From contig QKGH01000221.1 in the NCBI GenBank assembly GCA_003250495.1, positions 1 to 41,716 on the forward strand: DNA of 41,716 nt, in the 5' to 3' direction. Positions 11,933 to 20,467 of this stretch are shown in pieces. Numbering within the stretch: the first letter of the stretch is position 1; each line of letters begins with the position of its first letter. The notes under the pieces were generated by a model. The model did not search any database. It was not told the DNA's origin and saw only the letters and a list, made by a program, of their open reading frames with translations. The translations under genes and the position numbers were made by a program. Source of the DNA: Marinobacterium sp. GTDB lineage: Bacteria > Pseudomonadota > Gammaproteobacteria > Pseudomonadales > Balneatricaceae.

Positions 11933-13366
11933 TCAACCCGGGTCTTGAGTGTTCGGATAGAGTATCAGATCCTGGCCCGGGCGCAGAGAGGTGGAATCGC
12001 TGAGGCTGTTCCAATCGGCCAGCTGCTCGGTGCTGACACCGTACTGGCGGGCGATCTTCCACAGGTTGTCGCCCCGGGTGACGCGGTGGATCCGCTGTTC
12101 GTTGCTGGCGACCTGGGTCGCGGCGGATTGCGCCGGCGCCGGGATCAGCAGGTCCTGGCCGGTCCGGATACGGTTTTTGACCAGGTTGTTGGATTTACGC
12201 AGGACGGCGACGCGGGTGCCGAAACGTTTGGCGATGCCGGACAGGGTGTCGCCGGAGCGGACCTTGTAACGGGCGTAGCTGACCCGCTCCGAGGCCGGCA
12301 ATGCCGCCAGTGCGTGTTGCAGGCGGGCGGCGCTGGAGACCGGCACCAGCAGGCGATGGGGTCCTTCCGGATCGGTGGCCCAGCGGCTGAACCCGGGATT
12401 GAGGCGGGCCAGCTCCTCCGGTGCGATACCGGCCAGCTTGGCGGCCTTGTTCAGTTCGATCTGGCCATCCAGGGGCACGACGGCGAAATAGGGGGCGGTA
12501 GTGATTTCCGGCAGCGTCAGGTTGTACCGCTGCGGGGTGTCGATCATCTGGGCAATCGCCAGCAGTTTGGGGACATAGCGCTGGGTCTCGCGCGGCAGCT
12601 CCAGGTGCCAGTAGTCGGCTGCCCGGCCCGCTTTCTGGTTGCGCTTGATCGACCGGGACAGGGTGCCTTCGCCGCCGTTATAGGCGGCCAGCGTCAGCAG
12701 CCAGTCGCCGTCGAAACGCTGGTTCAGGTACTCCAGATAATCCAGCGCGGCCTGGGTCGACTCGATGATGTCGCGGCGGCCGTCGTACCACCAGTTGTTG
12801 CGCAAGCCGTACAGGTCTGCGGTACTGGGAATGAACTGCCAGGTCCCGGTGGCCTGGCTCGGCGAGACGGCATTGGGGTTGTAGCGGCTCTCGACCATCG
12901 GCAGCAGCGCCAGCTCGGCGGGCAGCTGACGTTTGATCACTTCGGACAGCACGTATTGGTAATAGGGGGTGGCCTGCTTGGCGGCTTCGAGCACATAGTC
13001 GGAATGCTTGCGGAACCAGGCCAGCTGCTCATCGATGCTGGGGTGGTGGCCGCGCTCCAGGCGCATATGCTGGCGGGTCAGTTCCCAGCTATCGTCGCTG
13101 GCGCCGGCCAGGGGCTCCGCCACCAGCGGTTCGAGTACCGCCCGGCGCGCCGCTCTGCGCTGCTGCGGCACCGCGGCGGTGACCGCCTTGTTAGCGCGCG
13201 GCTGGGTCACCGTGACGGCGATGGGTTCGGCACGCCGTAGCGGCATGATGATGGTCGGCGAATCGCTCACGACCTGCGGGTTCCATGGGCGTGTGGCCAC
13301 CGACTGGCAGCCGGCCAGTAGCAGGGTAGAGAGCAGAGCTGCGGTTAGGGTGTAAAAATTTCGCAT
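11933..13366 (-). CDS. mltD: Membrane-bound lytic murein transglycosylase D
   Basis: MltD cleaves the MurNAc-GlcNAc bond of peptidoglycan, leaving 1,6-anhydroMurNAc ends. The protein has 477 residues (E. coli: 452). It begins with a lipoprotein signal peptide with lipobox LLAGC (Cys20). The SLT domain carries the catalytic Glu159 in LLPMVESRYNP, followed by SQATGTWQFIPSTA and AAYNGGEG. Two C-terminal LysM domains (RYKVRSGDTLSGIAKRFG and IHRVTRGDNLWKIARQYG) bind glycan. The ATG at 13366 is used because it starts the lipoprotein signal; the frame stays open upstream for 31 more codons through the promoter. It heads a group with the small membrane gene and yejABEF. Confidence 0.96.
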   Translation of the reverse strand: MRNFYTLTAALLSTLLLAGCQSVATRPWNPQVVSDSPTIIMPLRRAEPIAVTVTQPRANKAVTAAVPQQRRAARRAVLEPLVAEPLAGASDDSWELTRQHMRLERGHHPSIDEQLAWFRKHSDYVLEAAKQATPYYQYVLSEVIKRQLPAELALLPMVESRYNPNAVSPSQATGTWQFIPSTADLYGLRNNWWYDGRRDIIESTQAALDYLEYLNQRFDGDWLLTLAAYNGGEGTLSRSIKRNQKAGRAADYWHLELPRETQRYVPKLLAIAQMIDTPQRYNLTLPEITTAPYFAVVPLDGQIELNKAAKLAGIAPEELARLNPGFSRWATDPEGPHRLLVPVSSAARLQHALAALPASERVSYARYKVRSGDTLSGIAKRFGTRVAVLRKSNNLVKNRIRTGQDLLIPAPAQSAATQVASNEQRIHRVTRGDNLWKIARQYGVSTEQLADWNSLSDSTSLRPGQDLILYPNTQDPG

Positions 13367-13406
13367 GCGGTGCCAACCCAATGAAACAGAAATGAAACCC
13401 GCAGGC

Positions 13407-13435
13407 ATTCTATGGATGCTGTCAGGTCCGGTCAA
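13407..13435 (-). promoter_or_regulatory. Sigma-70 promoter of mltD
   Basis: Read on the minus strand, TTGACC (13435-13430) and TAGAAT (13412-13407) are 17 bases apart, each 5 of 6 to consensus. The -10 is about 40 bases upstream of the mltD ATG. It may drive mltD, the small membrane gene and yejABEF. Confidence 0.75.
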
Positions 13436-13489
13436 ATGGATTTGGCACGCTTTTTTCAACCTGCCGGCAGAAGTTGGCCGGGAGTTGAG

Positions 13490-14263
13490 CTAGAACTGGT
13501 TTTTCCACTCCCGCAGACTGGCCAGCACCGCCACCTCGTTATCCAGCGGGTTGCCGATGAAGCGTTCTGCCGCGGCGACGACAGCGGCTTGGGCCGTGCG
13601 CATGAACGGATTGATCAGCTTCTCCTGCGCGATATTGGAGGGCAGGGTGGGGCGGTTCTGCTCGCGCAACGCCTGGCAGCGCGCCGTGACGGCGCGGATA
13701 TCGGCGTTATCGGGTTCCACGGCGGCGGCGAAGGTGAGGTTGGCGAGGCTGTACTCGTGGGTGCAGTAGATCTGCGTCTGATCCGGCAGCGAGGCGAAAT
13801 AGTGCATCGCGTCGAGCATCTGCCGCGCCGTGCCTTCGAACAGCCGTCCACACCCGGCCAGGAACAGGGTGTCGCCACAGAACAGCTGCGGCTGCTCGTC
13901 CGGTTGCAGATAACTGATATGATCGCGGGTATGACCCGGCACGGCGCGGATCTGCAGGCGGTGCCCGAGCAGGCGGATTTCGCTGTTATGGCGCAGCGGT
14001 GCGGTGATGCCGGCGAACGGGGAGTCGAGCGGACCATACACCGGCACCGCGGCGTGCTGCAGCAGGTCGGCCACACCGCCGGTGTGGTCGGCGTGGTGGT
14101 GGGTGATCAGTATCGCCGCCAACTGGCCGCCCTGGCGCTGCAGGTATTCGAGGACCGGGCGCGCGTCGCCGGGATCTACGACGGCGAACTGATTGGGCGT
14201 ATCGCCCTCTATCAACCAGATGTAGTTGTCCTGAAACGCGGGGATTGCCGTAACCTTGAACAT
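13490..14263 (-). CDS. gloB: Hydroxyacylglutathione hydrolase (glyoxalase II)
   Basis: GloB hydrolyses S-D-lactoylglutathione to glutathione and D-lactate, the second step of methylglyoxal detoxification, in the cytoplasm. The protein has 257 residues with the metallo-beta-lactamase metal-binding motif THHHADHTGG (His55, His57, Asp59, His60) and the later CGDTLF and YCTHEYS segments. The C-terminal HAGH domain ends NPFMRT...LREWKNQF. The ATG at 14263 has GAGG eight bases upstream and starts MFKVTAIPAFQDNYIW; upstream in-frame ATGs would add residues the family lacks. It is divergent from the methyltransferase gene, as E. coli gloB is from yafS. Confidence 0.96.
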   Translation of the reverse strand: MFKVTAIPAFQDNYIWLIEGDTPNQFAVVDPGDARPVLEYLQRQGGQLAAILITHHHADHTGGVADLLQHAAVPVYGPLDSPFAGITAPLRHNSEIRLLGHRLQIRAVPGHTRDHISYLQPDEQPQLFCGDTLFLAGCGRLFEGTARQMLDAMHYFASLPDQTQIYCTHEYSLANLTFAAAVEPDNADIRAVTARCQALREQNRPTLPSNIAQEKLINPFMRTAQAAVVAAAERFIGNPLDNEVAVLASLREWKNQF

Positions 14264-14288
14264 CGTACGAACCTCGTTTGCCATTATG

Positions 14289-14317
14289 CACTTAGCCGTC
14301 TGAGGGTACTTTATAAT
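14289..14317 (+). promoter_or_regulatory. Candidate promoter for the methyltransferase-rnhA-dnaQ operon
   Basis: A perfect -10 box TATAAT lies at 14312-14317, 48 bases upstream of the methyltransferase ATG. The hexamer 17 bases before it (CACTTA at 14289-14294) is a poor -35, so an activator or weak promoter is possible. The complement of the same AT-rich patch (TATTAT/TATAAA) could be a -10 for divergent gloB. Confidence 0.5.
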
Positions 14318-14365
14318 AGCGGGGATTGGTAACATTGATGCTGGCTCAGCGGATATAGATAGCTT

Positions 14366-15127
14366 ATGGGATTTCCACTGCAACCGGGTACCCAGGATCT
14401 GGTCCCGATGATGCAAAACTGGTTTGATTCGGCGCTCGGCCGGGAGCTGTTACAAGCCGAGCAGCAGTTGCTGGAGCGCGTCCTGCCGGCCCTGTTCGGC
14501 TATCACCTGCTGCAGGTCGGTATCGATAACCGGCATCCAATGTTCGTGGCCAGTCCGGTGCCGCATCGCATCCTGCTGGGCCCGACGCTGGAACTGGGAA
14601 TGAGCAAGCGGGCGATCGTCGCCTCGAGCGACGAGCTGCCGATTCAGAGCGGCGTGATCGATGTGGTGCTGCTGCACCACGCGCTGGATTTCGCCGCCAA
14701 TCCCCACCAGGTGCTGCGCGAGGCGGCGCGGGTGCTGCGTCCCGGCGGACACCTGGTGGTGATCGGTTTCAATCCCGGCAGCCTGTGGGGTCTTTATCGC
14801 CGTTTGAAACGGCATCGGCCGGCACCCTGGCTGGGACATTTTATCGGCCATGGCCGGCTGCAGGATTGGCTGGGGCTGTTGCAACTGACCGAGACCCGGG
14901 TGCTGTCCGATTTTTACCGCCCGCCGTTCGACAATCCGCGCTGGCGCGAACGCTGCGCCTGGCTGCGGTTCCTGGCCCGGCGCGCGCCGGCGCGCTCCGG
15001 TGCCGTGCTGCTGGTCGTGGCGCGCAAGGATGTGCCGGGTATGACGCCGTTGCGCAAGCAGTGGCGCCCCTCCCTGATCAGTCTGCCGGTGATCGAGCCG
15101 AAACCCACCGCAAGAGGAAGAGAGTAG
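14366..15127 (+). CDS. SAM-dependent methyltransferase-like protein, YafS family
   Basis: A 253-residue protein with a class I methyltransferase fold (Methyltransf_11-like), positioned exactly as E. coli yafS between gloB and rnhA. The core segments are FGYHLLQVG, the acidic motif [38 protein letters not shown], and a C-terminal basic tail. The usual glycine-rich SAM loop (GxGxG) is replaced by VGIDNRHPM, so SAM binding is not assured. The substrate is unknown to me. The ATG at 14366 gives about 43 residues before FGYHLL, similar to E. coli YafS; no clear Shine-Dalgarno is seen, and ATG at 14408 is an alternative. rnhA starts one base after its stop. Confidence 0.8.
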   Translation: MGFPLQPGTQDLVPMMQNWFDSALGRELLQAEQQLLERVLPALFGYHLLQVGIDNRHPMFVASPVPHRILLGPTLELGMSKRAIVASSDELPIQSGVIDVVLLHHALDFAANPHQVLREAARVLRPGGHLVVIGFNPGSLWGLYRRLKRHRPAPWLGHFIGHGRLQDWLGLLQLTETRVLSDFYRPPFDNPRWRERCAWLRFLARRAPARSGAVLLVVARKDVPGMTPLRKQWRPSLISLPVIEPKPTARGRE

Positions 15128-15128
15128 T

Positions 15129-15569
15129 TTGAAAGAGGTAGAGATCTATACCGACGGCGCCTGCAAGGGTAATCCCGGGCCCGGCGGTTGGGGTGCGATT
15201 CTGCGTGCCGGCTCCCATGAGAAGGAGCTGTACGGCGGCGAGCCCCACACCACCAACAACCGCATGGAGATGAGTGCCGCGATCGCCGCGTTGGCGGCGC
15301 TGAACCAGTCTTGCAGGGTGAAGCTGACCACCGATTCCGAGTACCTGCGCAAGGGGATCACCGAGTGGCTGGCGGGGTGGAAACGCAAGGGGTGGAAGAC
15401 CGCGTCGCGCCAGCCGGTCAAGAATGCGGATCTGTGGCAGCAGCTCGATCAACTGGTGGCCAAGCATCAGATCGAGTGGCACTGGGTCAAGGGGCATAGC
15501 GGACATCCGGAAAACGAGCGCGCGGATCAACTGGCAAACCGGGGAGTAGAGGAGTTCGGGCGAAAATGA
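15129..15569 (+). CDS. rnhA: Ribonuclease HI
   Basis: RNase HI degrades the RNA strand of RNA-DNA hybrids in the cytoplasm and removes R-loops and primers. The protein has 146 residues (E. coli: 155). The catalytic acids are all present: Asp9 ([16 protein letters not shown]), Glu47 (TNNRMEMSA), Asp69 (TTDSEYL) and Asp133 (NERADQLAN), with His123 in VKGHSGH. The start is TTG at 15129; there is no upstream ATG or GTG in frame, and the purine-rich GAGGAAGAGAG just upstream serves as Shine-Dalgarno. It begins right after the yafS-like stop and overlaps dnaQ by four bases (ATGA), so all three are probably translated from one mRNA. Confidence 0.97.
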   Translation: MKEVEIYTDGACKGNPGPGGWGAILRAGSHEKELYGGEPHTTNNRMEMSAAIAALAALNQSCRVKLTTDSEYLRKGITEWLAGWKRKGWKTASRQPVKNADLWQQLDQLVAKHQIEWHWVKGHSGHPENERADQLANRGVEEFGRK

Positions 15570-16297
15570 GTACACGACAGATAGTTCTCGATACGGAAAC
15601 CACCGGTCTGGAGCCCGATGAGGGGCATAACGTCATCGAGATCGGCTGCGTCGAGATGGAGCGGCGGCGGCTGACCGGGCGCACCTATCATCAGTACATC
15701 AGGCCCGACCGGGAGGTGGATGCCGAGGCGATGGCGGTGCATGGCATCAGCAACGAGTTCCTCGAGGATAAGCCGAAGTTTGCCGCGGTGGTCGACGAGT
15801 TCCTGGAGTTCGTGCGCGGTGCCGAGCTGATCATCCATAACGCCGCATTCGACGTCGGCTTCCTGAACAAGGAGCTGGAGCGTAACGGTTACAGCGAGCG
15901 GATCGAAGAGATCTGCAAGGTCACCGACTCCCTGCGCCTGGCGCGCAACAAGCATCCCGGGCAGAAGAACAGCCTGGATGCCCTGTGTCGTCGCTACGAT
16001 ATCGACAACTCCCATCGCGAGCTGCATGGCGCGCTGCTCGACTCCGAGATCCTGGCCGACGTCTACCTGGCGCTGACCGGGGGGCAGACCTCGCTGCTGC
16101 TGGGGCAGGAGGGCTCCGGCGCGGACGGTGGCAATGGCGAGCCGATCCGCCGGGTGGAGGGGGCGGCCGACCTGCCGCTGCTGCGTGCCAGCGCCGAGGA
16201 GCTGGCCGAGCACCAGGCGTTTCTGCAGCTGCTGGACAAAAAGAGCGGCGGCAACTGTGTCTGGCTGCAGCAGGAGGGCGAACAGGCCGGCGCCTGA
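15566..16297 (+). CDS. dnaQ: DNA polymerase III epsilon subunit (proofreading exonuclease)
   Basis: DnaQ is the 3'-5' proofreading exonuclease of the replicative polymerase; it binds the alpha subunit through its C-terminus. The protein has 243 residues, equal to the E. coli length. The DEDDh motifs are Exo [10 protein letters not shown] (Asp9, Glu11), Exo [11 protein letters not shown] and Exo [23 protein letters not shown] at residues 174-179 matches the position and form of the beta-clamp-binding motif (E. coli QTSMAF). A flexible Gly-rich linker follows, then the alpha-binding tail. Unlike E. coli, where rnhA and dnaQ diverge, here they are in tandem with a four-base overlap, as in pseudomonads. 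Confidence 0.97.
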   Translation: MSTRQIVLDTETTGLEPDEGHNVIEIGCVEMERRRLTGRTYHQYIRPDREVDAEAMAVHGISNEFLEDKPKFAAVVDEFLEFVRGAELIIHNAAFDVGFLNKELERNGYSERIEEICKVTDSLRLARNKHPGQKNSLDALCRRYDIDNSHRELHGALLDSEILADVYLALTGGQTSLLLGQEGSGADGGNGEPIRRVEGAADLPLLRASAEELAEHQAFLQLLDKKSGGNCVWLQQEGEQAGA

Positions 16298-16340
16298 TCG
16301 TTGCGGCGAGCACCCGCTAAATAATTCCCGAAAACAAAAA

Positions 16341-16373
16341 AAGCGGCGTCGAATCTCTCGACGCCGCTTTTTT
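16341..16373. terminator. Bidirectional terminator between dnaQ and nhaB
   Basis: AAGCGGCGTCGA (16341-16352) pairs with TCGACGCCGCTT (16358-16369) around a 5-base loop, with an A run on the left and T run on the right (to 16373). It serves dnaQ and, read on the other strand, convergent nhaB. Confidence 0.93.
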
Positions 16374-16414
16374 CATGCTACGGCATTAGGTGCCGTTGAG
16401 CGTCGCTAGGGCGC

Positions 16415-17923
16415 TCAGTGCAGATTCAGCAATACCATGGAGAAGGCAACGCCACTCATCACGATGGTGTAGGGCAGTGCCATCCACACCATGCGGCCGT
16501 AGGAGAGACGGATCAGCGGAGCCAGCGCCGAGGTCAGCAGGAACAGGAACGCGGCCTGGCCGTTCGGCGTTGCGACGCTGGGGATGTTGGTGCCGGTGTT
16601 GATGGCGATCGCCAGGCTGTTGAAATGGTCGCGGCTGATCTCGCCGGCATTGAGCGCGGCCAGCACCTCGTTGATATAGACGGTGGCGACGAACACGTTA
16701 TCGCTGATCGCCGACAGCAGGCCGTTGGCGATGAAAAACACCCCGGGCTGCTGCGCTGCGTCCAGCGCCAGCACCGCGTGGATGATCGGCTGGAACAGGT
16801 GCTGCTCGTGGATCACCGAGACGATGGTGAAGAACACCACCAGCAGCGCGGTGAACGGCAGCGCCTCTTCGAACGCGCGACCGATCTGATGCTCTTCGGT
16901 GATGCCGTTGAACGCGGTCAGCAGGACGATCACGGTCAGGCCGACCAGGCCCACTTCGGCCAGATGGAACGCCAGCGCCAGGATCAGGAACACGGCAACC
17001 AGAATCTGCACCAGCAGGATGGCACTGTCGCGCCGGGTGCGGTGTTTGTTCATCTCATTGGAGTATTCCAGCAGGATGCTGCGCACCGATTCCGGCAGTT
17101 GCCCGCCATAGCCGAACATTCCGGTCTTCTCCAGCAGTACGCAGGTGGCGAGACCGCAGGCCAGCACCGGCAGCGTGATCGGGGCCATCAGCGTGAAGAA
17201 CTCGATGAAGTCCCAGCCCGCCTTCTGGGCGATCAGCAGGTTCTGCGGTTCACCGACCAGGGTGCAAACGCCGCCGAGGGCCGTACCGACGGCGCCGTGC
17301 ATCAGCAGGCTACGCAGGAAGGCGCGGAACGACTCCAGATCCAGGCGCTTCTCCTCCTGTACCTGGCGGTCGTCGGAGTGGTCGTGGTCGGGATGGGTCA
17401 TCTGTTTGCCCGAGGCCACCTTGTGGTAGACGGCATAGAAGCCGACGCCGACGCTGATCAGTACCGCGGTCACGGTCAGCGCGTCGAGGAACGCGGACAG
17501 GAACGCCGCCGACAGCGAGAACAGCAGCGCCAGCAGCGGTTTGGAGCGTACTTTCAGCAGAATGGCGGTGAACATCCACAGCAGCATGCTCTTCATGAAG
17601 TAGATGCCGGCCACCATGAACATCAGTAGCAGGATCACCTCCAGGTTGCCGCTGACCTCGTGATAAACCGACTCCGGTGAGGTCAGGCCGATGATGACCG
17701 CTTCCAGCGCCAGCAGGCCGCCGGGTTGGAGCGGGTAGCATTTCAGCGCCAGCGCCAGCGTGAAGATAAATTCGAAGATCAGTAGCCAGCCGGTAGTGGC
17801 CGCGCCGATGGTGTGCAGCAGTATCGGGTTGAGGATCAAAAAGCCGATTACCACCTGTTTATACCAGGTCGGCGAGTTGCCTAGAAAGTTGCGCGCAAGC
17901 GCCTGGGTCAGCGAGTTGCTCAT
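16415..17923 (-). CDS. nhaB: Na+/H+ antiporter NhaB
   Basis: NhaB is an inner-membrane electrogenic Na+/H+ antiporter that expels sodium and helps pH homeostasis. The protein has 502 residues (E. coli: 513) with about a dozen hydrophobic segments. The N-terminal stretch [10 protein letters not shown] and internal segments [34 protein letters not shown] and ATVYINEV fit the family closely. A charged loop with several His and Asp (HPDHDHSDD) lies near residue 180. The ATG at 17923 has AGGA upstream. It stands alone, convergent with dnaQ and divergent from nudC. With Na+-NQR in the same window it points to sodium-based energetics. Confidence 0.96.
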   Translation of the reverse strand: MSNSLTQALARNFLGNSPTWYKQVVIGFLILNPILLHTIGAATTGWLLIFEFIFTLALALKCYPLQPGGLLALEAVIIGLTSPESVYHEVSGNLEVILLLMFMVAGIYFMKSMLLWMFTAILLKVRSKPLLALLFSLSAAFLSAFLDALTVTAVLISVGVGFYAVYHKVASGKQMTHPDHDHSDDRQVQEEKRLDLESFRAFLRSLLMHGAVGTALGGVCTLVGEPQNLLIAQKAGWDFIEFFTLMAPITLPVLACGLATCVLLEKTGMFGYGGQLPESVRSILLEYSNEMNKHRTRRDSAILLVQILVAVFLILALAFHLAEVGLVGLTVIVLLTAFNGITEEHQIGRAFEEALPFTALLVVFFTIVSVIHEQHLFQPIIHAVLALDAAQQPGVFFIANGLLSAISDNVFVATVYINEVLAALNAGEISRDHFNSLAIAINTGTNIPSVATPNGQAAFLFLLTSALAPLIRLSYGRMVWMALPYTIVMSGVAFSMVLLNLH

Positions 17924-18108
17924 TGCCGTCGAGTTCCTGTACCAGTCATGAAATTGCCCCCGGATTTCCGGCCCTGTCCGCGGTGGTTATCGGGCCGTTG
18001 GAGATATCCGACCAGTGCAGTATCAACTCGATGGCGCACCCTTATTAGTGTCGAAACCCCGTTGAGGCGGCGATAGACTAGCAGGTGCTCGGGTGTGACG
18101 GAAGGCTG

Positions 18109-18117
18109 TGCTACAGT
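18109..18117 (+). promoter_or_regulatory. Candidate extended -10 promoter for nudC
   Basis: TGCTACAGT forms an extended -10 (TG, one base, TACAGT at 18112-18117) with no good -35. It is 33 bases upstream of the nudC start. A related TGGTACAGT precedes sohB. The rest of the nhaB-nudC spacer shows only short inverted repeats (for example CCGGATTTCCGG at 17960-17971); no clear nhaB promoter was found. Confidence 0.4.
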
Positions 18118-18150
18118 CTCGCCACTGCCATTGGAAGCCGGGAGGAGGTT

Positions 18151-18891
18151 GTGTTGCAGTATCTGTTAAGCCATGCCGGTCATCTGCTCAGCGGTGCCGA
18201 TGGGCGCTGTTTCGTGACGCCGGAGCAGGTCGCGGCGCTGGCCACCGAGGCGCTGTACCCGGTGGCGGAGGGGATTGGACTCGCCGTGGTTGCTGAGCCG
18301 CCGGCCGATTTCGCCGTGCCGCTGGAGCTGCGCGCCCAGCTCGCCCAGGCCGACCAGGGCGGCTACGAACTGTTTGCCCGGGGCGCCCAACTGGCGGTGT
18401 GGCATGACCAGCACCGCTTTTGCGGGCGTTGCGGTACCCCGCTGCGACATCATGACGCGGATCTCGCCAAACAGTGCCCGGCCTGCGGTCTGACCCTCTA
18501 TCCGCGCATCTCCCCCTGCATCATCGTGCTGGTGGTGAAGGGGGAGCAGGCGCTGCTGGCGCACAACGCACGTTTTGCCGGGCGCTGGTTCAGCACCCTG
18601 GCGGGATTCGTCGAATCCGGCGAGAGCGTGGAGCGCGCGGTCGCCCGTGAGGTGCAGGAGGAGGTGGGGATAGAGATCGCCAACGTGCGCTATTTTCGCA
18701 GCCAGCCCTGGCCCTTCCCGCACTCGCTGATGCTGGGCTTTTTCGCCGATTACGCGGCGGGGGAGTTAACCCCGGACGGGGTGGAGATCGATGAGGCGGG
18801 CTGGTTCAGCCGCGATGCGCTGCCCGATCTGCCGCCGCCCTTCTCCATCTCCCGCCAGCTCATTGAGGCCTGGATGGCGGGCCCGGTATAG
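18151..18891 (+). CDS. nudC: NAD(H) diphosphatase / NAD-cap RNA hydrolase NudC
   Basis: NudC is a cytoplasmic Nudix hydrolase that cleaves NADH to NMNH and AMP and removes NAD caps from RNA. The protein has 246 residues (E. coli: 257). It has an N-terminal domain, a zinc ribbon with Cys91, Cys94, Cys109 and Cys112 (CGRCG, CPACG), the Nudix box GFVESGESVERAVAREVQEE from residue 152, and the NADH-specific SQPWPFPHS at 184-192. The start is taken as GTG 18151 because GGAGGAGG (18141-18148) lies just before it; TTG at 18154 is equally possible. The frame stays open to 18085 but that region includes the ribosome site. It is convergent with the SCP2 gene, 14 bases away. Confidence 0.94.
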   Translation: MLQYLLSHAGHLLSGADGRCFVTPEQVAALATEALYPVAEGIGLAVVAEPPADFAVPLELRAQLAQADQGGYELFARGAQLAVWHDQHRFCGRCGTPLRHHDADLAKQCPACGLTLYPRISPCIIVLVVKGEQALLAHNARFAGRWFSTLAGFVESGESVERAVAREVQEEVGIEIANVRYFRSQPWPFPHSLMLGFFADYAAGELTPDGVEIDEAGWFSRDALPDLPPPFSISRQLIEAWMAGPV

Positions 18892-18905
18892 GGTGAGGTC
18901 CGGCG

Positions 18906-19238
18906 TCAGAGCCCGGAGCCATCCTTGCGGCTGAACAGTTTGCCGAGGCGGGTGGCGAGCATGACGTTGCCCTCGGCGCGCAGCTGGCCTTTCATGTAGG
19001 CGCTCATGCCGTCCTGTTCGCCGCTGACGACCCGGATCAGCGTCGCCTCGTCCAGGTGCAGGGTGATATCCGGATCCTCGTGCCGGCCGGCGATCCCGCT
19101 GCATTGCTGATCGGCAATGCAGATATAGAAGGGCTCCGCGTCGCTGAGCTGGAACTGGAAGGTTGCGGTCAGGCCTCGGGCCTGGTCCGGATTGAACCGT
19201 TGCGGCAGTTTGGTGATGATCTGCTGGACACTAATCAA
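18906..19238 (-). CDS. SCP2 sterol-binding-domain protein
   Basis: A 110-residue stand-alone SCP2 domain, a small fold with a hydrophobic lipid-binding tunnel. Visible features are the QFQLSDAEPFYICIADQQC strand region, DPDITLHLDEATLIRVVSGE, and the C-terminal GQLRAEGNVMLATRLGKLF, which matches the SCP2 ending. No signal peptide is seen, so it is probably cytoplasmic. In bacteria such proteins are linked to lipid or ubiquinone metabolism, but the ligand is unknown here. The start is TTG at 19238; no ATG or GTG is available at a suitable place and GAGATAAG lies upstream. It is divergent from sohB, sharing a spacer of about 130 bases. Confidence 0.8.
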   Translation of the reverse strand: MISVQQIITKLPQRFNPDQARGLTATFQFQLSDAEPFYICIADQQCSGIAGRHEDPDITLHLDEATLIRVVSGEQDGMSAYMKGQLRAEGNVMLATRLGKLFSRKDGSGL

Positions 19239-19292
19239 GGTGCTTATCTCACTGGTACGGGCGGTGAAAATCGGTGTTTTGACAAGACAATA

Positions 19293-19301
19293 TGGTACAG
19301 T
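19293..19301 (+). promoter_or_regulatory. Candidate extended -10 promoter for sohB
   Basis: TGGTACAGT (TG, one base, TACAGT at 19296-19301). A perfect TTGACA at 19279-19284 is only 11 bases before the -10, too close to serve as its -35. Further down, GCGCCCC (19304-19310) can pair with GGGGCGC (19342-19348), giving a possible leader hairpin before the ribosome site at 19361. The promoter could drive sohB and the genes after it. Confidence 0.4.
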
Positions 19302-19371
19302 ACGCGCCCCCGAGCGCGAATACCCCAGATGCCTTCAGGCCGGGGCGCCGGGCAGGTAACAGGAGACTGGT

Positions 19372-20436
19372 GTGACCGAATTCCTCTTTCAATACGGGCT
19401 GTTTCTGGCCAAAACCCTGACCTTTATTATCGCGGTGCTGGCGGTCGTCGGCCTGACCGGCGCGTTGGTTGCGCGGCGGCGCGAAGCGCGCGAAGGGCAT
19501 ATCGAGGTCAAGCATCTGAATGATCATCTGGAGCAGATGCAGCACGAGATCGAAGACGCGGTCCTCGACGAGGAGACCGTCAAGCATCTGATCAAAGAGG
19601 AGAAGAAGCAGGACAAGCGCGAGGCCAAGGCGCGCAAGCAGGCGCTGAAGCGTGGCGAGACGCCGGCGCAGGAGCGGCGCCGGGTCTACGTGCTCGACTT
19701 CGACGGCGACATGCACGCCTCCCAGGTGGACTGGCTGCGCGAGGAGATCAGTGCCGTGCTGATGCTGGCCACGGATGAGGATGAGGTGGTGCTGCGGCTG
19801 GAGAGCCCCGGCGGCCTGGTCCACAGCTACGGGCTGGCGGCGTCCCAGCTCGAGCGCTTCCGCAGCCGCAAGATCCCGCTGACGATCTGCGTGGACCGGG
19901 TGGCGGCCAGCGGCGGCTATATGATGGCCTGCATCGGTAACAAGATCCTGGCGGCACCGTTCGCGTTGATCGGTTCGATCGGCGTGGTCGCACAGCTGCC
20001 CAACTTCCATCGGCTGCTGAAAAAGCACGACGTGGATTACGAGATCTACACCGCCGGTGAGTACAAGCGCACGCTGACGATGTTCGGCGAGAATACCGAG
20101 AAGGGACGGGAAAAGTTCATCGAAGAGCTGGAAGATACCCATGTGCTGTTCAAGGAGTTCGTCAGCGAGTATCGCCCGCAGCTGGATCTGGAGCAGGTGG
20201 CTACCGGGGAGGTCTGGTTCGGCAGCCGGGCGCTGCAGGAGCGCCTGGTCGATGGTATCAGGACCAGCGACGACTACCTGTTCGACGCCTGCCAGGACGC
20301 CGATGTCTATCAGGTTCGCTACGAATTGAAGAAGGGGCTGCAGGAACGCCTGAGCCAGTTGTCGGTCAGTATTGCCGACGGGGTCGTCAGCCGGGTGTTC
20401 TCCAAGCTCCAGCAGAGCCGGTTCTGGTCCCGTTGA
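19372..20436 (+). CDS. sohB: Inner-membrane serine protease SohB (S49 family)
   Basis: SohB is a signal-peptide-peptidase-like protease of the inner membrane; its substrates are poorly known. The protein has 354 residues (E. coli: 349). Residues about 7-32 form a membrane anchor, followed by a charged coiled region (about 40-100), then the S49 domain. The catalytic Ser is residue 180 in RVAASGGYMMAC and the general-base Lys is residue 232 in AGEYKRTLTMFG. LESPGGLVHSYG is also conserved. The start is GTG at 19372 with AGGAG (19361-19365) six bases upstream. It heads a run of co-directional genes through cydC. Confidence 0.94.
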   Translation: MTEFLFQYGLFLAKTLTFIIAVLAVVGLTGALVARRREAREGHIEVKHLNDHLEQMQHEIEDAVLDEETVKHLIKEEKKQDKREAKARKQALKRGETPAQERRRVYVLDFDGDMHASQVDWLREEISAVLMLATDEDEVVLRLESPGGLVHSYGLAASQLERFRSRKIPLTICVDRVAASGGYMMACIGNKILAAPFALIGSIGVVAQLPNFHRLLKKHDVDYEIYTAGEYKRTLTMFGENTEKGREKFIEELEDTHVLFKEFVSEYRPQLDLEQVATGEVWFGSRALQERLVDGIRTSDDYLFDACQDADVYQVRYELKKGLQERLSQLSVSIADGVVSRVFSKLQQSRFWSR

Positions 20437-20467
20437 CGGGAGTCGTTGTAGAAAGGAAGTGGTTACA

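Noticed and set aside
16418-17629. Open frame on the plus strand opposite nhaB (403 codons)
   Set aside because: His/Gln/Asp-rich translation of the complement of membrane codons; nhaB is well supported.
20437-20467. Search for a PsrA self-regulatory operator upstream of psrA
   Set aside because: No GAAAC/GTTTC-type dyad in the 31-base gap or before sohB.
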